Shown here in pieces: positions 46,590-57,000 of a stretch of DNA of 64,000 nucleotides. Location: positions 174,844 through 238,843 of the forward strand of contig NZ_BMFC01000005.1 of assembly GCF_014637725.1 (NCBI RefSeq), written 5' to 3'. Source of the stretch: Marivita lacus. GTDB taxonomy: Bacteria; Pseudomonadota; Alphaproteobacteria; Rhodobacterales; Rhodobacteraceae. The notes below the pieces were generated by a model. The model had not been told where the DNA came from, ran no database searches, and was given only the letters and a program-made list of their open reading frames with translations. Numbering within the stretch: the stretch's first letter is position 1; every line of letters starts with the position of its first letter. Position numbers and translations under genes: made by a program.

Positions 46590-49500
46590 ATGGGCACGCT
46601 GTTTTTCCGCCAGCCGCGCCTCGTGATGCTGGCGCTTCTGGTGATCCTGTCAGCGGGCGTGTCCGCGCTCGTCTCAATCGGGCGGCAGGAAGACCCGACG
46701 ATCACCAACATCTTCGCCACGATCACCACCGTCTTTCCCGGTGCCGACCCCGCGCGGGTCGAAGCATTGGTGACCGCGAAGATCGAGACCGAGTTGCGCA
46801 CCATCCCCGAGATTGCAGAGGTGTCGTCAACCTCGGCCACCGGAATCTCGGTCATCTCCGTCGAACTGATCGAGACGGTCCCGCCCGAGATCATCGAGCA
46901 GCTTTGGGCGCAGGTCCGCGACGCGGTGACGGATGCGCAGCGGGATTTTCCGGCCGGGGTGCTGGAGCCAGATTTCGACAGCGATGGCGCGGGCGGCTAT
47001 GCCGCGATCCTCGCCCTGACCATGCCCGAGGGCTTTAGCCTGACCCGCGCCGCCCGCGAAGCCGAGGCGCTGGCAGACCGGCTGCGCCGCGTGGCGGGCA
47101 CGAGTCTGGTCGATCTGCACGGGCTGCCCGAGGAGGAGGTGCTGGTCACCCTGAACCCCGACCGCACCGCCGCCCTTGGTCTGACCGCCGACGAAGTTTC
47201 CGCTGCAATCCGCGCAGCCGACGCCAAAGTTCAGGCGGGCCGCCTGCGCGGCGAGGAGACCGATCTGGTTCTGGGGATCACGGGCGAGATCACCTCGCTC
47301 GACCGTCTGCGGGCCGTGGTCCTGCGCGAGGATGCGGGCGGCCGCGTCGCGCTTCTGGGTGATGTGGCCGAGATCACACGCGGTGCGCGACTGCCGCTGG
47401 CTGAGGCTGCTCTGTTTCAGGGTCAACCCGCGATCCTTGTCTCGGCCAAGCTGAGCGACGGGTTGCAGGTCGACCGCTGGATGGCCGACATCCGCACCGC
47501 GGTCACCGCGCAGGCAGAGGCCCTGCCCTGGGGCCTGTTGATCGAGACCGTCTTCGACCAGAGCCGCTATACCATCGAGCGGCTGACCGAAGTGGGGCTG
47601 AACATGGCCTTGGGGGTCGCGCTTGTGGTGGCGGTCCTGTTCGTCACCCTCGGCTGGCGGTCGGCGCTGATCGTGGGAAGCGTGCTGCCAGTCGTGTCGC
47701 TCGCCTCCGTCGCCACACTGAACGCACTGGCCGTGCCGATCCACCAGATGAGCGTGACAGGCCTGATCGTGGCGCTTGGCCTGTTGGTCGACGCCGCCAT
47801 CGTGATGACGGACGAGGTGGGCAAGCGTCTGAGCGCGGGTCTGACGCGGCTGCAGGCGGTCGCGGGGGCGGTGCGGCGGCTGACCATGCCGCTTGCGGCC
47901 TCAACGATCACCACGATCCTGTCTTTCCTCCCGCTGCTCTTGTTGCCCGGCCCTGCGGGGGATTTCGTCGGCTCCATCGCCATTTCCGTGATCGTCATGC
48001 TGGCCTGGTCCTTTGTCGTGGCCGTCACGATCACCCCCGCCATCGCCGGGCGCTGGCTGCGCATGGGCGATGGAGCACCCGCGCGCGAGGGACCGTTGAT
48101 GCGCGGCTTTCGTGCCCTGTTGGCCCTGTCGATGGCCAACCCGCTGCGCACCGTGGCGCTGTCGCTGATCCTGCCGGTGATCGGCTTCCTGTCCCTGCCG
48201 ACCCTGACGCCGCAGTTCTTTCCGGGCGTGGACCGCGACCAGTTCCATATCGAAGTGGACCTGCCCCGCGGCACCGGCATTGCAGAGACGATGCGCGTTG
48301 TGCGCGAGATCGACGCGAGGCTGACTTCCGAGGCAGAGATCCTCGACGTCGCATGGGTCGTGGGCCGGTCGGCACCCGCCTTCTACTACAACATGGTGGG
48401 CGATCGCGATCAGGCACCGGCCTTCGCGCAGGCGCTGATCCGCACTGCATCGCCTGCCGCGACCGAGCGGTTGCTGGACGAGATGCAGACCAATCTGCCG
48501 CCCGCATTCCTGCAGGCGCGCTTTGTCATCCGCAGCCTGACCCAAGGCCCGCCGGTCAACGCGCCGGTGGAACTTCGCCTTGTGGGTCAGGATATCGACG
48601 CGCTACGCCTTGCCGGCGACGACCTGCGCGCCCGACTGGCCGAGGTGTCGACGGTGGCCATGGTCCGCACCGGGATTGCGGGGGGCTCGCCCAAGCTGAC
48701 GCTGGAAATCGACGAGGCCCGTGCACGTCTCTTGGGCCTCGATCTGCGCCAGGTCGCGCGCCAGATGGAGGCGGGACTGGAAGGCGTCACCGGCGGGTCG
48801 CTTCTCGAAGGCACCGAGGAACTGCCGGTGCGCGTGCGCCTCGGCGCGGACCTGCGCGGTGATCCGGTGGCCATCGGCGACATGCCGATCCTACCTCCCG
48901 GGGCCGCAGCCGTCGCGGGTTCGGGCCAGTTTCCCGCGGTACCTCTGTCCACCCTAGGCACATTGCGGCTGGAACCCTCCGAAAGCACCATCACGCGGCG
49001 CAACGGCGAGCGGGTGAATACCGTTCAGGCCTTCCTCATGCCCGGCATCCTGCCCGCCGTGGCGCTGGCCGAGGCGATGGCGGTGCTGGAGGCGGGCGGC
49101 TACGCCCCGCCACAGGGCATCCGGCTGGAAACCGGCGGCGACTCTGATGCGCGCAACAGCACGGTCGATGCGTTGATCGCCCCCTTGGGCCTGATCATCA
49201 CGCTGTCGATTGCGGTCGTGGTGATGACCTTCAGCTCCTTCCGCCTGACGCTGATTGCCTTCACGGTTGCGGGCCTGTCGGCGGGGCTGTCGATGCTGGC
49301 GCTGGCGAACTTCGACTATCCCTTCGGGATCAATGCGATCATCGGGGTGATCGGGTCCATCGGGGTGTCGATCAACGCCGCCCTGATCGTGCTGTCGGGC
49401 CTGCAAGAAGATGTAAAGGCAAGCGCGGGCGACCGTGCGGCGATGGTCGATGTCGTGGCAGGCTCCGCCCGGCACATCACCTCGACCACCATCACCACTT

Positions 49501-49712
49501 TTGGAGGGTTCCTACCGCTGATCCTTGGTGGTGGAGGCTTCTGGCCACCCTTTGCCATGTCGGTCGCAGGCGGAGTCGCCCTGTCGGTGACGCTGGCCTT
49601 CGCCTTCACCCCGCAGATGTTCGCCCTGACCCTCTCAAAGCCGAAACCGGACGTGGGCCGCGCTGCCGATGTTCAACCCAAAATTTCGCATCTCCGCCTC
49701 GCGGGCGAGTGA
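46590..49712 (+). CDS. RND efflux pump, inner-membrane subunit (locus 2)
   Basis: A 1040-residue RND transporter beginning MGTLFFRQPRLVMLALLVIL. It has the duplicated TM/periplasmic-loop layout. TM4 reads GLLVDAAIVMTDE: the first relay aspartate is kept and the second is alanine. The TM10 lysine position is asparagine (VSINAALIV). It thus resembles locus 1 rather than AcrB. It follows its adaptor gene directly and precedes a dehydrogenase gene by 44 bp. No outer-membrane factor gene is present. Confidence 0.92.
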   Translation: MGTLFFRQPRLVMLALLVILSAGVSALVSIGRQEDPTITNIFATITTVFPGADPARVEALVTAKIETELRTIPEIAEVSSTSATGISVISVELIETVPPEIIEQLWAQVRDAVTDAQRDFPAGVLEPDFDSDGAGGYAAILALTMPEGFSLTRAAREAEALADRLRRVAGTSLVDLHGLPEEEVLVTLNPDRTAALGLTADEVSAAIRAADAKVQAGRLRGEETDLVLGITGEITSLDRLRAVVLREDAGGRVALLGDVAEITRGARLPLAEAALFQGQPAILVSAKLSDGLQVDRWMADIRTAVTAQAEALPWGLLIETVFDQSRYTIERLTEVGLNMALGVALVVAVLFVTLGWRSALIVGSVLPVVSLASVATLNALAVPIHQMSVTGLIVALGLLVDAAIVMTDEVGKRLSAGLTRLQAVAGAVRRLTMPLAASTITTILSFLPLLLLPGPAGDFVGSIAISVIVMLAWSFVVAVTITPAIAGRWLRMGDGAPAREGPLMRGFRALLALSMANPLRTVALSLILPVIGFLSLPTLTPQFFPGVDRDQFHIEVDLPRGTGIAETMRVVREIDARLTSEAEILDVAWVVGRSAPAFYYNMVGDRDQAPAFAQALIRTASPAATERLLDEMQTNLPPAFLQARFVIRSLTQGPPVNAPVELRLVGQDIDALRLAGDDLRARLAEVSTVAMVRTGIAGGSPKLTLEIDEARARLLGLDLRQVARQMEAGLEGVTGGSLLEGTEELPVRVRLGADLRGDPVAIGDMPILPPGAAAVAGSGQFPAVPLSTLGTLRLEPSESTITRRNGERVNTVQAFLMPGILPAVALAEAMAVLEAGGYAPPQGIRLETGGDSDARNSTVDALIAPLGLIITLSIAVVVMTFSSFRLTLIAFTVAGLSAGLSMLALANFDYPFGINAIIGVIGSIGVSINAALIVLSGLQEDVKASAGDRAAMVDVVAGSARHITSTTITTFGGFLPLILGGGGFWPPFAMSVAGGVALSVTLAFAFTPQMFALTLSKPKPDVGRAADVQPKISHLRLAGE

Positions 49713-49756
49713 CACCAACGCCACAGACCCAACCCCAAAATGAAAGGGCGACCGGA

Positions 49757-50578
49757 ATGACCAGCAAACCAAGCAAGGACAGCGCCCTGAAGCGCCGTTT
49801 CGGCCCCGCCGCCCTGATCACCGGGGCCAGCGACGGTATCGGTCGCGCTTTTGCCACCCAATTGGCCGAACATGGCTTCGACCTGATCCTCGTCGCGCGG
49901 CGGGGGGACGTCTTGCAGGACATGGCATTGGATCTCGGCACCCGTTTTGGCGCGGACGTGCGCGTGCTTGCGATGGACTTGTCCGATCCCTCCGCTGTGC
50001 CAGACCTTCTGTCGGTCACGGAAAGCGCGCCCGTGGGCCTTGTCGTGGCCGCTGCAGGCTTTGGCTCGATCGGTCCGTTCCTCGATCAGGACATGGCCTC
50101 CGAGATCAACATGGTTGACCTGAACTGCCGGTCAGTCGTGGAGTTGTCCTACGGATTCGGGCAGCGCATGTCGGCGTCAAAGCGCGGTGGGATCGTGCTG
50201 TTCAGCTCGCTCGTGGGGTTCAACGGCGCCCCCCTATCGGCCACCTATGCCGCCACCAAGGGCTTTGTGCAAAGCTTTGCCGAAGGCATCGCGGCAGAGA
50301 TGCGCCCCCATGGCGTGAGTGTCCTGTCAGTCGCCCCTGGCCCGGTCGGCACCGGCTTTGCCGCCCGCGCGGGCATGCAGATGGGGCAGGCGGCCACGCC
50401 CGAAATGGTCGCGCACGCATCCCTTGGCGCACTTGGGCGAAAGACTACGGTCAGGCCCGGGTTCCTGGCGAAGTTTCTGGGTTGGTCGCTCGCGATGCTG
50501 CCCAGATGGGGCCGTGTGCGGGTGATGGGGATCATCATGAAAGGCATGACCGGCAAAGAGGTGACCGTGCGGAAATAA
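49757..50578 (+). CDS. Short-chain dehydrogenase/reductase
   Basis: A 273-residue SDR enzyme read from the ATG at 49757. The cofactor motif TGASDGIGRAF is near residue 31, the catalytic serine lies in VLFSSLVGFNG, and the YxxxK pair in YAATK. The C-terminal region is hydrophobic and may bind a lipid-like substrate or membrane. It lies 44 bp after the pump gene on the same strand, so it may be the last gene of the TetR-controlled operon. Substrate is unknown. Confidence 0.88.
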   Translation: MTSKPSKDSALKRRFGPAALITGASDGIGRAFATQLAEHGFDLILVARRGDVLQDMALDLGTRFGADVRVLAMDLSDPSAVPDLLSVTESAPVGLVVAAAGFGSIGPFLDQDMASEINMVDLNCRSVVELSYGFGQRMSASKRGGIVLFSSLVGFNGAPLSATYAATKGFVQSFAEGIAAEMRPHGVSVLSVAPGPVGTGFAARAGMQMGQAATPEMVAHASLGALGRKTTVRPGFLAKFLGWSLAMLPRWGRVRVMGIIMKGMTGKEVTVRK

Positions 50579-50700
50579 AACGGCTACATGTCAAAACCTG
50601 GTTCGCTAGCCGAATCCAGTGCAGCCGTTTCGCGGCATTGCAGAACTTCAAAGGAAATGGCGTGCTCCGCCTCGTGGCGCCGAGGCATGAGAGGCATCAT

Positions 50701-50865
50701 TCAGGTAGCGGCGACGTCGGCTTTCGAGTGGCCAAGCTGATCCTCGAGACGCTGCAGGCTTCGGCTCAGCGAGGGCTGCGAAACATTCAGTCAACGCGGC
50801 GCGGCGCTGACCGATCCTGTCGCCATGATGGCGTGAAAGATTTCGAGTTGGCGGAAAATCAGATC
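50701..50865 (-). pseudogene. LysR-family regulator relic with in-frame stop
   Basis: On the minus strand the frame reads DLIFRQLEIFHAIMATGSVSAAPR, a TGA stop, then LNVSQPSLSRSLQRLEDQLG, then a stop after a few unrelated codons. This is the winged-helix start of LysR regulators, with the stop exactly where an arginine-leucine-leucine stretch is usual. No effector domain remains. It abuts the NitT/TauT-type operon, whose regulator it may once have encoded. Confidence 0.8.
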
Positions 50866-50912
50866 CGAGGTTTCGCTACAGCCCAACCCTCCGGTCCGGC
50901 CTGCCTCCGGCT

Positions 50913-51941
50913 CTAGCGCTTCCAAGGCATCAACCGCCGTTGCAACCAGTGAAGCAGACCCGTCAGCGTGACGCCGAGGATCATCACCACGACGAGGCCT
51001 GCATACATCTTTTCCGGGATCAGCACCTCCCAGTAGTAATAGGTCATAAAGCCGACGCCCTGTTTGGCGCGCAGGAATTCGACCGAGATGATCACGATCA
51101 TCGCGGTCCCGAGCGCGATTCTGAGCCCGGCAAAGATCACAGGCAGCGCGCCCGGCAGGATCACGTGGCGCAGCATCTGGAGCGGGCCTGCGCCATAGTT
51201 CCGGCCCGCCATCAGATAGACCGGTTCGATCGTGCGCACGCCGGTCATGGTGTTGATCGTCATCAGCACGAAGACCGCCAACGCCACGACGACGATCTTC
51301 GGCCCCTCGCCGAAGGGATCGGCGAACATCAGCATGACAACGGGAAAGATGGCGATCTTGGGCAGGACATAGATGGCGGCCAATGTGGTATCCAGCATCA
51401 GCCGCACGGTCTGGTTGATCCCCATGACCACGCCCAGAAGGATGCCCGGAATGGCACCCAGCAGGAACCCGGCAAAGACCCGCCCGATGGTCGCAAGGAC
51501 ATGGCTTTCCGACAGCAGCACGCCCACCCCAGCCAGCCCGCCTGCGCGGAATTCCTGCGGGATCAGCCAGGGACGGCCAAGAAGGCTGGTTTCGGAAAAG
51601 CGGTCATAGGTCACGGTCACGTCCCACAGCGCACGCCCGATGGCCGAGGGCGGCGGGAACCACACCGGCGAGATCAATTCCATTGCGCCGGCCATTTCCC
51701 AGACCGCGAGCACCAGCGCCGGGAACCCCAGCGCCAACGTGCGTTCGTAGATCTTGCGGGCGCGCAGGGGCACGTGGCGACCTATGCGTTCGCAGATCAG
51801 CACCAGCACGATAAAGCTGACCGCGATGGCGGGCCAGGCCCAGTCATGCCATTGCCCGCTCAGCGTCAGCGCGCCATGCAGGCCGACTATGGCCAGCAGA
51901 AAGCCAAGGACGGCGCGGCGGTCCTGTTGCACAGGCGTCAT
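50913..51941 (-). CDS. NitT/TauT-type ABC transporter permease
   Basis: A 342-residue permease with two or three N-terminal TM segments (about residues 12-50 and 70-90) before the conserved BPD domain. The EAA-type loop reads MAGRNYGAGPLQMLRHVILPGALPVIFAG, typical of the SsuC/TauC/NrtB group. The gene overlaps the ATPase gene by 4 bp. The substrate (nitrate, sulfonate, taurine, pyrimidine or another) cannot be inferred. Confidence 0.9.
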   Translation of the reverse strand: MTPVQQDRRAVLGFLLAIVGLHGALTLSGQWHDWAWPAIAVSFIVLVLICERIGRHVPLRARKIYERTLALGFPALVLAVWEMAGAMELISPVWFPPPSAIGRALWDVTVTYDRFSETSLLGRPWLIPQEFRAGGLAGVGVLLSESHVLATIGRVFAGFLLGAIPGILLGVVMGINQTVRLMLDTTLAAIYVLPKIAIFPVVMLMFADPFGEGPKIVVVALAVFVLMTINTMTGVRTIEPVYLMAGRNYGAGPLQMLRHVILPGALPVIFAGLRIALGTAMIVIISVEFLRAKQGVGFMTYYYWEVLIPEKMYAGLVVVMILGVTLTGLLHWLQRRLMPWKR

Positions 51942-52741
51942 TGCTGCATCTCCATGGCGCGGGTCACCTCGGCGCTGAGCCGATCCCAGATCGCGCCCCG
52001 ATACAGGGCAAAGGCCGGCAGGTTCATTGTCTCGATACTGCGCGGACGCGGAATGTCGATGTCATAGACTTCGAGGATGCGGCCCGGCTGCGCACTCATC
52101 AGCACCACGCGGTCTCCCAGCAGCACCGCCTCTTCGAGCGAGTGGGTGATGTAGACCACAGTCTTGCGCGTCTCTTCCCAGATGCGCAGCAGCTCCTCCT
52201 GCAGCACGACGCGTGTCTGCGCGTCAAGCGCGCCCAAGGGTTCGTCCATCAGCAGAACCTCGGGATCGTTGGCCAGTGCGCGTACGATGCTGACGCGCTG
52301 CTTCATGCCACCGGAAATCTGGTGCGGGTAGTGATCGGCGAATTTCGCAAGCCCCACGCGGTCGAGCCAGCCCTGCGCCACGTCAAGGCGTTCGCGTTCG
52401 GAAACGCCTCGCATCTGCAGCCCGAAGGCGACGTTCTGGATCACGGTCTTCCACGGAAAGATCGCATATTCCTGGAAAACCACGCTGTTGAGCGGCGTCT
52501 TGGGATCGGTACCGGGCCGGATCGTCAACTGGCCCGAAGAGACATCCTCGAGTCCCGCCAGCATCCGCAGAAAGGTGGACTTGCCGCAACCCGACGGGCC
52601 GACAATGGCGAGGAATTCGCCTTCGGCAACGTCCAGCGTGAAATCGTCCACAGCCGTCATGTGCCCCGATGCGGTCTCGTAGACCTTGGTCACGTTGCGT
52701 GCCGATATTTTCGGAGCCGGGTTCGATGCCACGTCCGCCAA
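51938..52741 (-). CDS. NitT/TauT-type ABC transporter ATP-binding protein
   Basis: A 267-residue ATPase with Walker A GPSGCGKST, Q-loop VFQEYAIFPWKT, signature ISGGMKQR, Walker B VLLMDEPLGALD and switch histidine in YITHSLEEAV. These are the usual forms in SsuB/TauB-like ATPases. It overlaps the permease gene and follows the binding-protein gene by 58 bp. Confidence 0.92.
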   Translation of the reverse strand: MADVASNPAPKISARNVTKVYETASGHMTAVDDFTLDVAEGEFLAIVGPSGCGKSTFLRMLAGLEDVSSGQLTIRPGTDPKTPLNSVVFQEYAIFPWKTVIQNVAFGLQMRGVSERERLDVAQGWLDRVGLAKFADHYPHQISGGMKQRVSIVRALANDPEVLLMDEPLGALDAQTRVVLQEELLRIWEETRKTVVYITHSLEEAVLLGDRVVLMSAQPGRILEVYDIDIPRPRSIETMNLPAFALYRGAIWDRLSAEVTRAMEMQQ

Positions 52742-52799
52742 CCTTGTCTGCTCTCGGGAAAGTCCGGCCAGGGGCGCTCAGGGCGCCCCCGATCCGGGT

Positions 52800-53828
52800 T
52801 TACTGACTCAGGGCCGCACGGGCGAATTCGGTGAAGCGTTCGTCGATGACGTTCGACAGGTCCAGCGGATCGGTGTATTCCGTCCGGCCGTTCTCGCGAT
52901 GTGTCCTCTCGATATCGGCAAGACCGTCAACCGGGATCTTCATCTCGGGATCGTAAATCACCGGGCTGCCCGACCGCAGCGCGTCTTCGGTCGAGTTGGT
53001 GTAGGTCATGTACGCTTCGAGGTTCTCGGGCGCGAGGTAATCGTTGCCCTGCATCAGCGCAGCTGCCTCGGTCAGGGCGAGCACGAACCGCTCGGCAACC
53101 TCGGGGCGCTCGTTCAAGAGCTTGCCCGACGCGACGAAGGCCACGGTCATCAGGCCCGGTGTCAGGTCTGTTTCCAATACGGTCGCGTTGCCCGCCTCGA
53201 GGATCTGATCGGCAAAGGGCGACCCGGCAATGGCCGCATCGACGCCGCCATTCTCGAATGCGAGCGGCATGTCGGGGTTGGCGATGTTCATCGGCTCGAT
53301 GTCGCGGATCGACAGGTCGCCCCGCTCCAGCGCCTTGGCGAGCAGATATTCCCCACCCGATCCCGGACCACCGGCGACAGCGACGCGGCGCCCGCTCAGG
53401 TCGGATACGGACGTGATCGTGCCGTCATCAGCCAGCGCCTTGCGCACCAGCAACTTGGTCGGGCTGTTCTCCATCGGCTCCAGTGCGCCGGGAGCGATGA
53501 TGCGGATGTCGAGACCCCGATTCCATCCGGACCAGAGCGAGGTCACGATGGCGATGCCGCCTACGTCGACCGAGCCCTGCGTGAGGAAGGCAATCGCCTC
53601 GGTGCCTGATTTCACCCGTTCGAGGTCAACGTTCAGCCCGTACTTGTCGAACAGACCGCGCTGTTCGGCGACATACATCGTCGCGAATTTCATGATTGGC
53701 ACATAGGCCACCTTGACGTCCTGCGGCGGGTCCAGCGGCGCCGTGTCCTGCGCCTGCGCCGTGCTGGCAGTCAGCCCGGCAATCACCAGCGCGCAGCCCT
53801 GCATCAGGGTCTTAAGTCTGTTCATCAT
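52800..53828 (-). CDS. NitT/TauT-type substrate-binding protein
   Basis: A 342-residue periplasmic binding protein with a signal peptide ending near AQAQD (about residue 27). The mature protein has the SsuA/ThiY-like pattern: VAYVPIMKFATMYVAEQRGLFDKYGLNV, then FLTQGSVDVGGIA and later GVDAAIAGSPFADQI. The tandem ATGs at 53828 follow GGGAGAGGG. It is the first gene of the three-gene importer operon and would determine substrate specificity. Confidence 0.9.
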   Translation of the reverse strand: MMNRLKTLMQGCALVIAGLTASTAQAQDTAPLDPPQDVKVAYVPIMKFATMYVAEQRGLFDKYGLNVDLERVKSGTEAIAFLTQGSVDVGGIAIVTSLWSGWNRGLDIRIIAPGALEPMENSPTKLLVRKALADDGTITSVSDLSGRRVAVAGGPGSGGEYLLAKALERGDLSIRDIEPMNIANPDMPLAFENGGVDAAIAGSPFADQILEAGNATVLETDLTPGLMTVAFVASGKLLNERPEVAERFVLALTEAAALMQGNDYLAPENLEAYMTYTNSTEDALRSGSPVIYDPEMKIPVDGLADIERTHRENGRTEYTDPLDLSNVIDERFTEFARAALSQ

Positions 53829-54053
53829 TTTCCCTCTCCCTGTTCCGCCCCGGCCTTTGTCCGGAGATGATCTTGCGTCTGTCCTTTTTCCCTCGGCCCA
53901 CGCTATCGCGCCGAAGGGTCCTCCACAGAACCAATAAATAACGACAGAGCAGTCATGACCAGACCCATTCCACTTGGACGTCCTGCCCGGGTGGCAGGTT
54001 ATGCAGGAAACCGGACTTTTAGATGGATGTCACCGCCACGTGGTCCGCCGAAT

Positions 54054-57000
54054 TCACGCAGGGTTCTCCTCCGCGTCTTCTTCGCGCTCCCGGTCCCATT
54101 GCATCAAATCATACAGAACCGGCGTCAGGAACAGCGTCAGGATCGACGCCGCGAGGAAGCCACCGATGATGACAAGACCGATGGAGAACCGGCTTTCGGC
54201 ACCTGCCCCGCTCGACAGCACAAGGGGCACGGCACCAAGAACGGTGGACAGCACGGTCATCACGATTGGGCGCAGGCGCACGGTCGAGGCCTCGATGACC
54301 GCGTCGCGCACGGCGTAACCGTCCTCGCGCAGCTGATTGGCGAACTCCACGATCAGGATGCCGTTCTTGGCCATCAACCCGATCAACATGACCATGCCGA
54401 CCTGGGTGTAGATGTTCACCGCCTCGCCCAGAACGAACAGCGTCAGCAAGGCCCCGGCCACCGCCAAAGGAACCGACAGCAGGATCACGACCGGCTGAAC
54501 GAAGCTTTCGAACTGCGCGGCCAGCACGAGGAACACCACCAGCAAGGCCAGTGCAAAGGTGGTGGCGATCCCGCCTGAGGTTTCCTGGAAACTCTCGGCC
54601 TGACCCGAATAGAAAATCTGCATCTGCGAGGGCAGATCATCCGCGATCTCCTCGACCGTTGCGATGGCCGATCCAAGATCGACGCCATCGGCCAGTGAGG
54701 CGGAAATCTCGACCGAGGGCTGGCGGTTGAACCGGTTGAAGGCCGCAACCGAGGCGCGGCGCTCCAGCGTGACAAGCCCGTCCAGCGGCACAAGCTCTCC
54801 GTTTCGGGCGCGGACATTGATCCCGCGCAGGTCATCGGCGGCCGCGCGGCGATCATCCGGGGCCTGCAGGATGACCGGGTATTGACGGTCCTGAGAGATG
54901 AACTCTGTCACCTCGGCCGACGCGAAGAAGGTGCGCATCGCATCCGATATCGCGCGCGCATCCACACCGATCTCGCGGGCGAGGGCGCGGTTGACTTCGA
55001 TGTCATAGCCCGGCGTGTTCACGTCATAGGCACGGCGCACGCCGACGATGTCGGAATTGTTGCGCAAGGCCCGCTCCAGCTGTGCCGAATAGTCTGCCGC
55101 CTGATCGAAACTCGGGGCGGTGACAATCACCTCAAGCCCCGACCCGCCGCCGGCATCCAGACCGGAGGGTGCAAAACTGCGTACATTCGCCAGAGTGATT
55201 TCCGCGAATTTCGGGCGCAGCTCCGACAGCACGTCGCGCGGTCCCATCTCGCGTTCATCCCACAGCGACATGGTGGCGACGACAAAGGCGCGCCCGGTCT
55301 CGCCGTATTGGCCGACGATGCTGATCACGTCCTCGACCGTGCCTTCCTCGCGGTAGGGCATGATGAGGTCCTCGACCTGTTGCACAGCCACGTCGGTCAA
55401 TCCAAGCGCGGATCCCGCAGGTGCCTGGATCGACACGAAAAAGATGCCGCGATCCTCGTTCGGGGTCAGCTGCGACGGAAGCTGTTGATAGAGCGTCCAC
55501 GACATGCCCGAAATGGCTGCCGCAATGGCAAGGGTGATGATCGGCACCTGGATGGCACGGGTCAAAAGGCTTTGGTATCCGCGCGCCATGCTGTCGGTGG
55601 CGGACGTGACAGCCTTGGAAAAGCGCCCCGAGTTCATGCCTTGTTTCAGAACCCGGCTGGCAATCACCGGGCAAAGGGACAGTGCTACAAATGTCGACAG
55701 CGCAACCGCGATGGCCAGCGTGACGCCGAATTCGCGGAACAGCTTGCCGATCTCGCCCTCCAGAAACGACAGCGGCACGAAGACCGAAATCAACACGGCC
55801 GAGGTTGACACGACGGCAAAGAACACCTGGTTGGCCCCGGCGCGCGCGGCCTCTTTGGGATCGTCGCCTTCCTCGACCCGGCGCTGGATGTTCTCGAGCA
55901 CCACGATGGCGTCATCCACCACCAGACCAATGGCGAGGATCAGCGCAAACAGCGTCAGGATGTTGATGGAAAACCCCGCCACTGCAATGCCGGCGCAGGC
56001 CCCCACCAAGGCGATCGGGATCGTGACGGCAGGCACGATGGTGGCGCGCACCGAAGTGAGAAACAGGAAGATCACCGAGACCACGACTGCGACGGAAATC
56101 GCCAGTGTCGTGAGAACCTGCCGGATCGAATCGCGGATGAAATCGGCGTCGTCCGAGGTGATCTGCAAGCTGGTGCCACCCGGCAGGCCGGACTGGATGT
56201 CCTCGACCTCGGTCTGAATCGCATTGGAAATCGTCAGGGTGTTGGCCGAGGACTGCCGCAACACGCCAAGGCCGATGGCGGTTTCGCGGTTCGACCGGAA
56301 CATGCTGTCATCATCTTCCGTGCCGATCTCGATGCGGGCGACGTCTCCAAGCGTGATCTGACCGGACGCCGTGTTCGTCACGATCAGATCCTGAAAGCTC
56401 TCGACGCTGGACAGCCGCGTTTCGGTGCGCAGCAGGTAGGTGCGAGAGTTGCTTTCGATCTGACCTGCTGGCAGTTCAAGGTTGTTGCTGCGCAGCGCAC
56501 CTGCAACCTCGTTGGCGGTGACACCGCGTGCCGCCATCGCATCCGGATCAAGCCAGACGCGCATCGCGTAGGGGCGATCTCCGTAGATTTGCACGGCGGC
56601 CACGCCGGTCAGCGTCTCCAGCCGGTCGGTCACGAAACGGTCGGCGTAATCGGTCAACTCGGTCGCCGACATGTTGTCCGACGTCATGGTCATCCAGATG
56701 ATCGGGTCGCCCTGGCTGTCGTTCTTTTCGACCTGTGGTTCCTCTGCTTCCTCCGGCAGATCGTCGGACACGGATTGCACGGCGGCGCGCACATCGGATG
56801 CCGCCTGATCGACGTCGCGACCCTGACGAAAGGTGATTACCGTGCGCAGTCCGCCCAGTTCGGATTCCGTCGAAATACGGTCGATCCCCGCGACGGTCGA
56901 GATCGCGCCCTCGATCACGGTGGCAAGTTCGCTGTCGACAACACCGGGCCCGGCGCCGACATAAGCGACGCTCACGGTGACCTGTGCCGTGGTGGTATCG

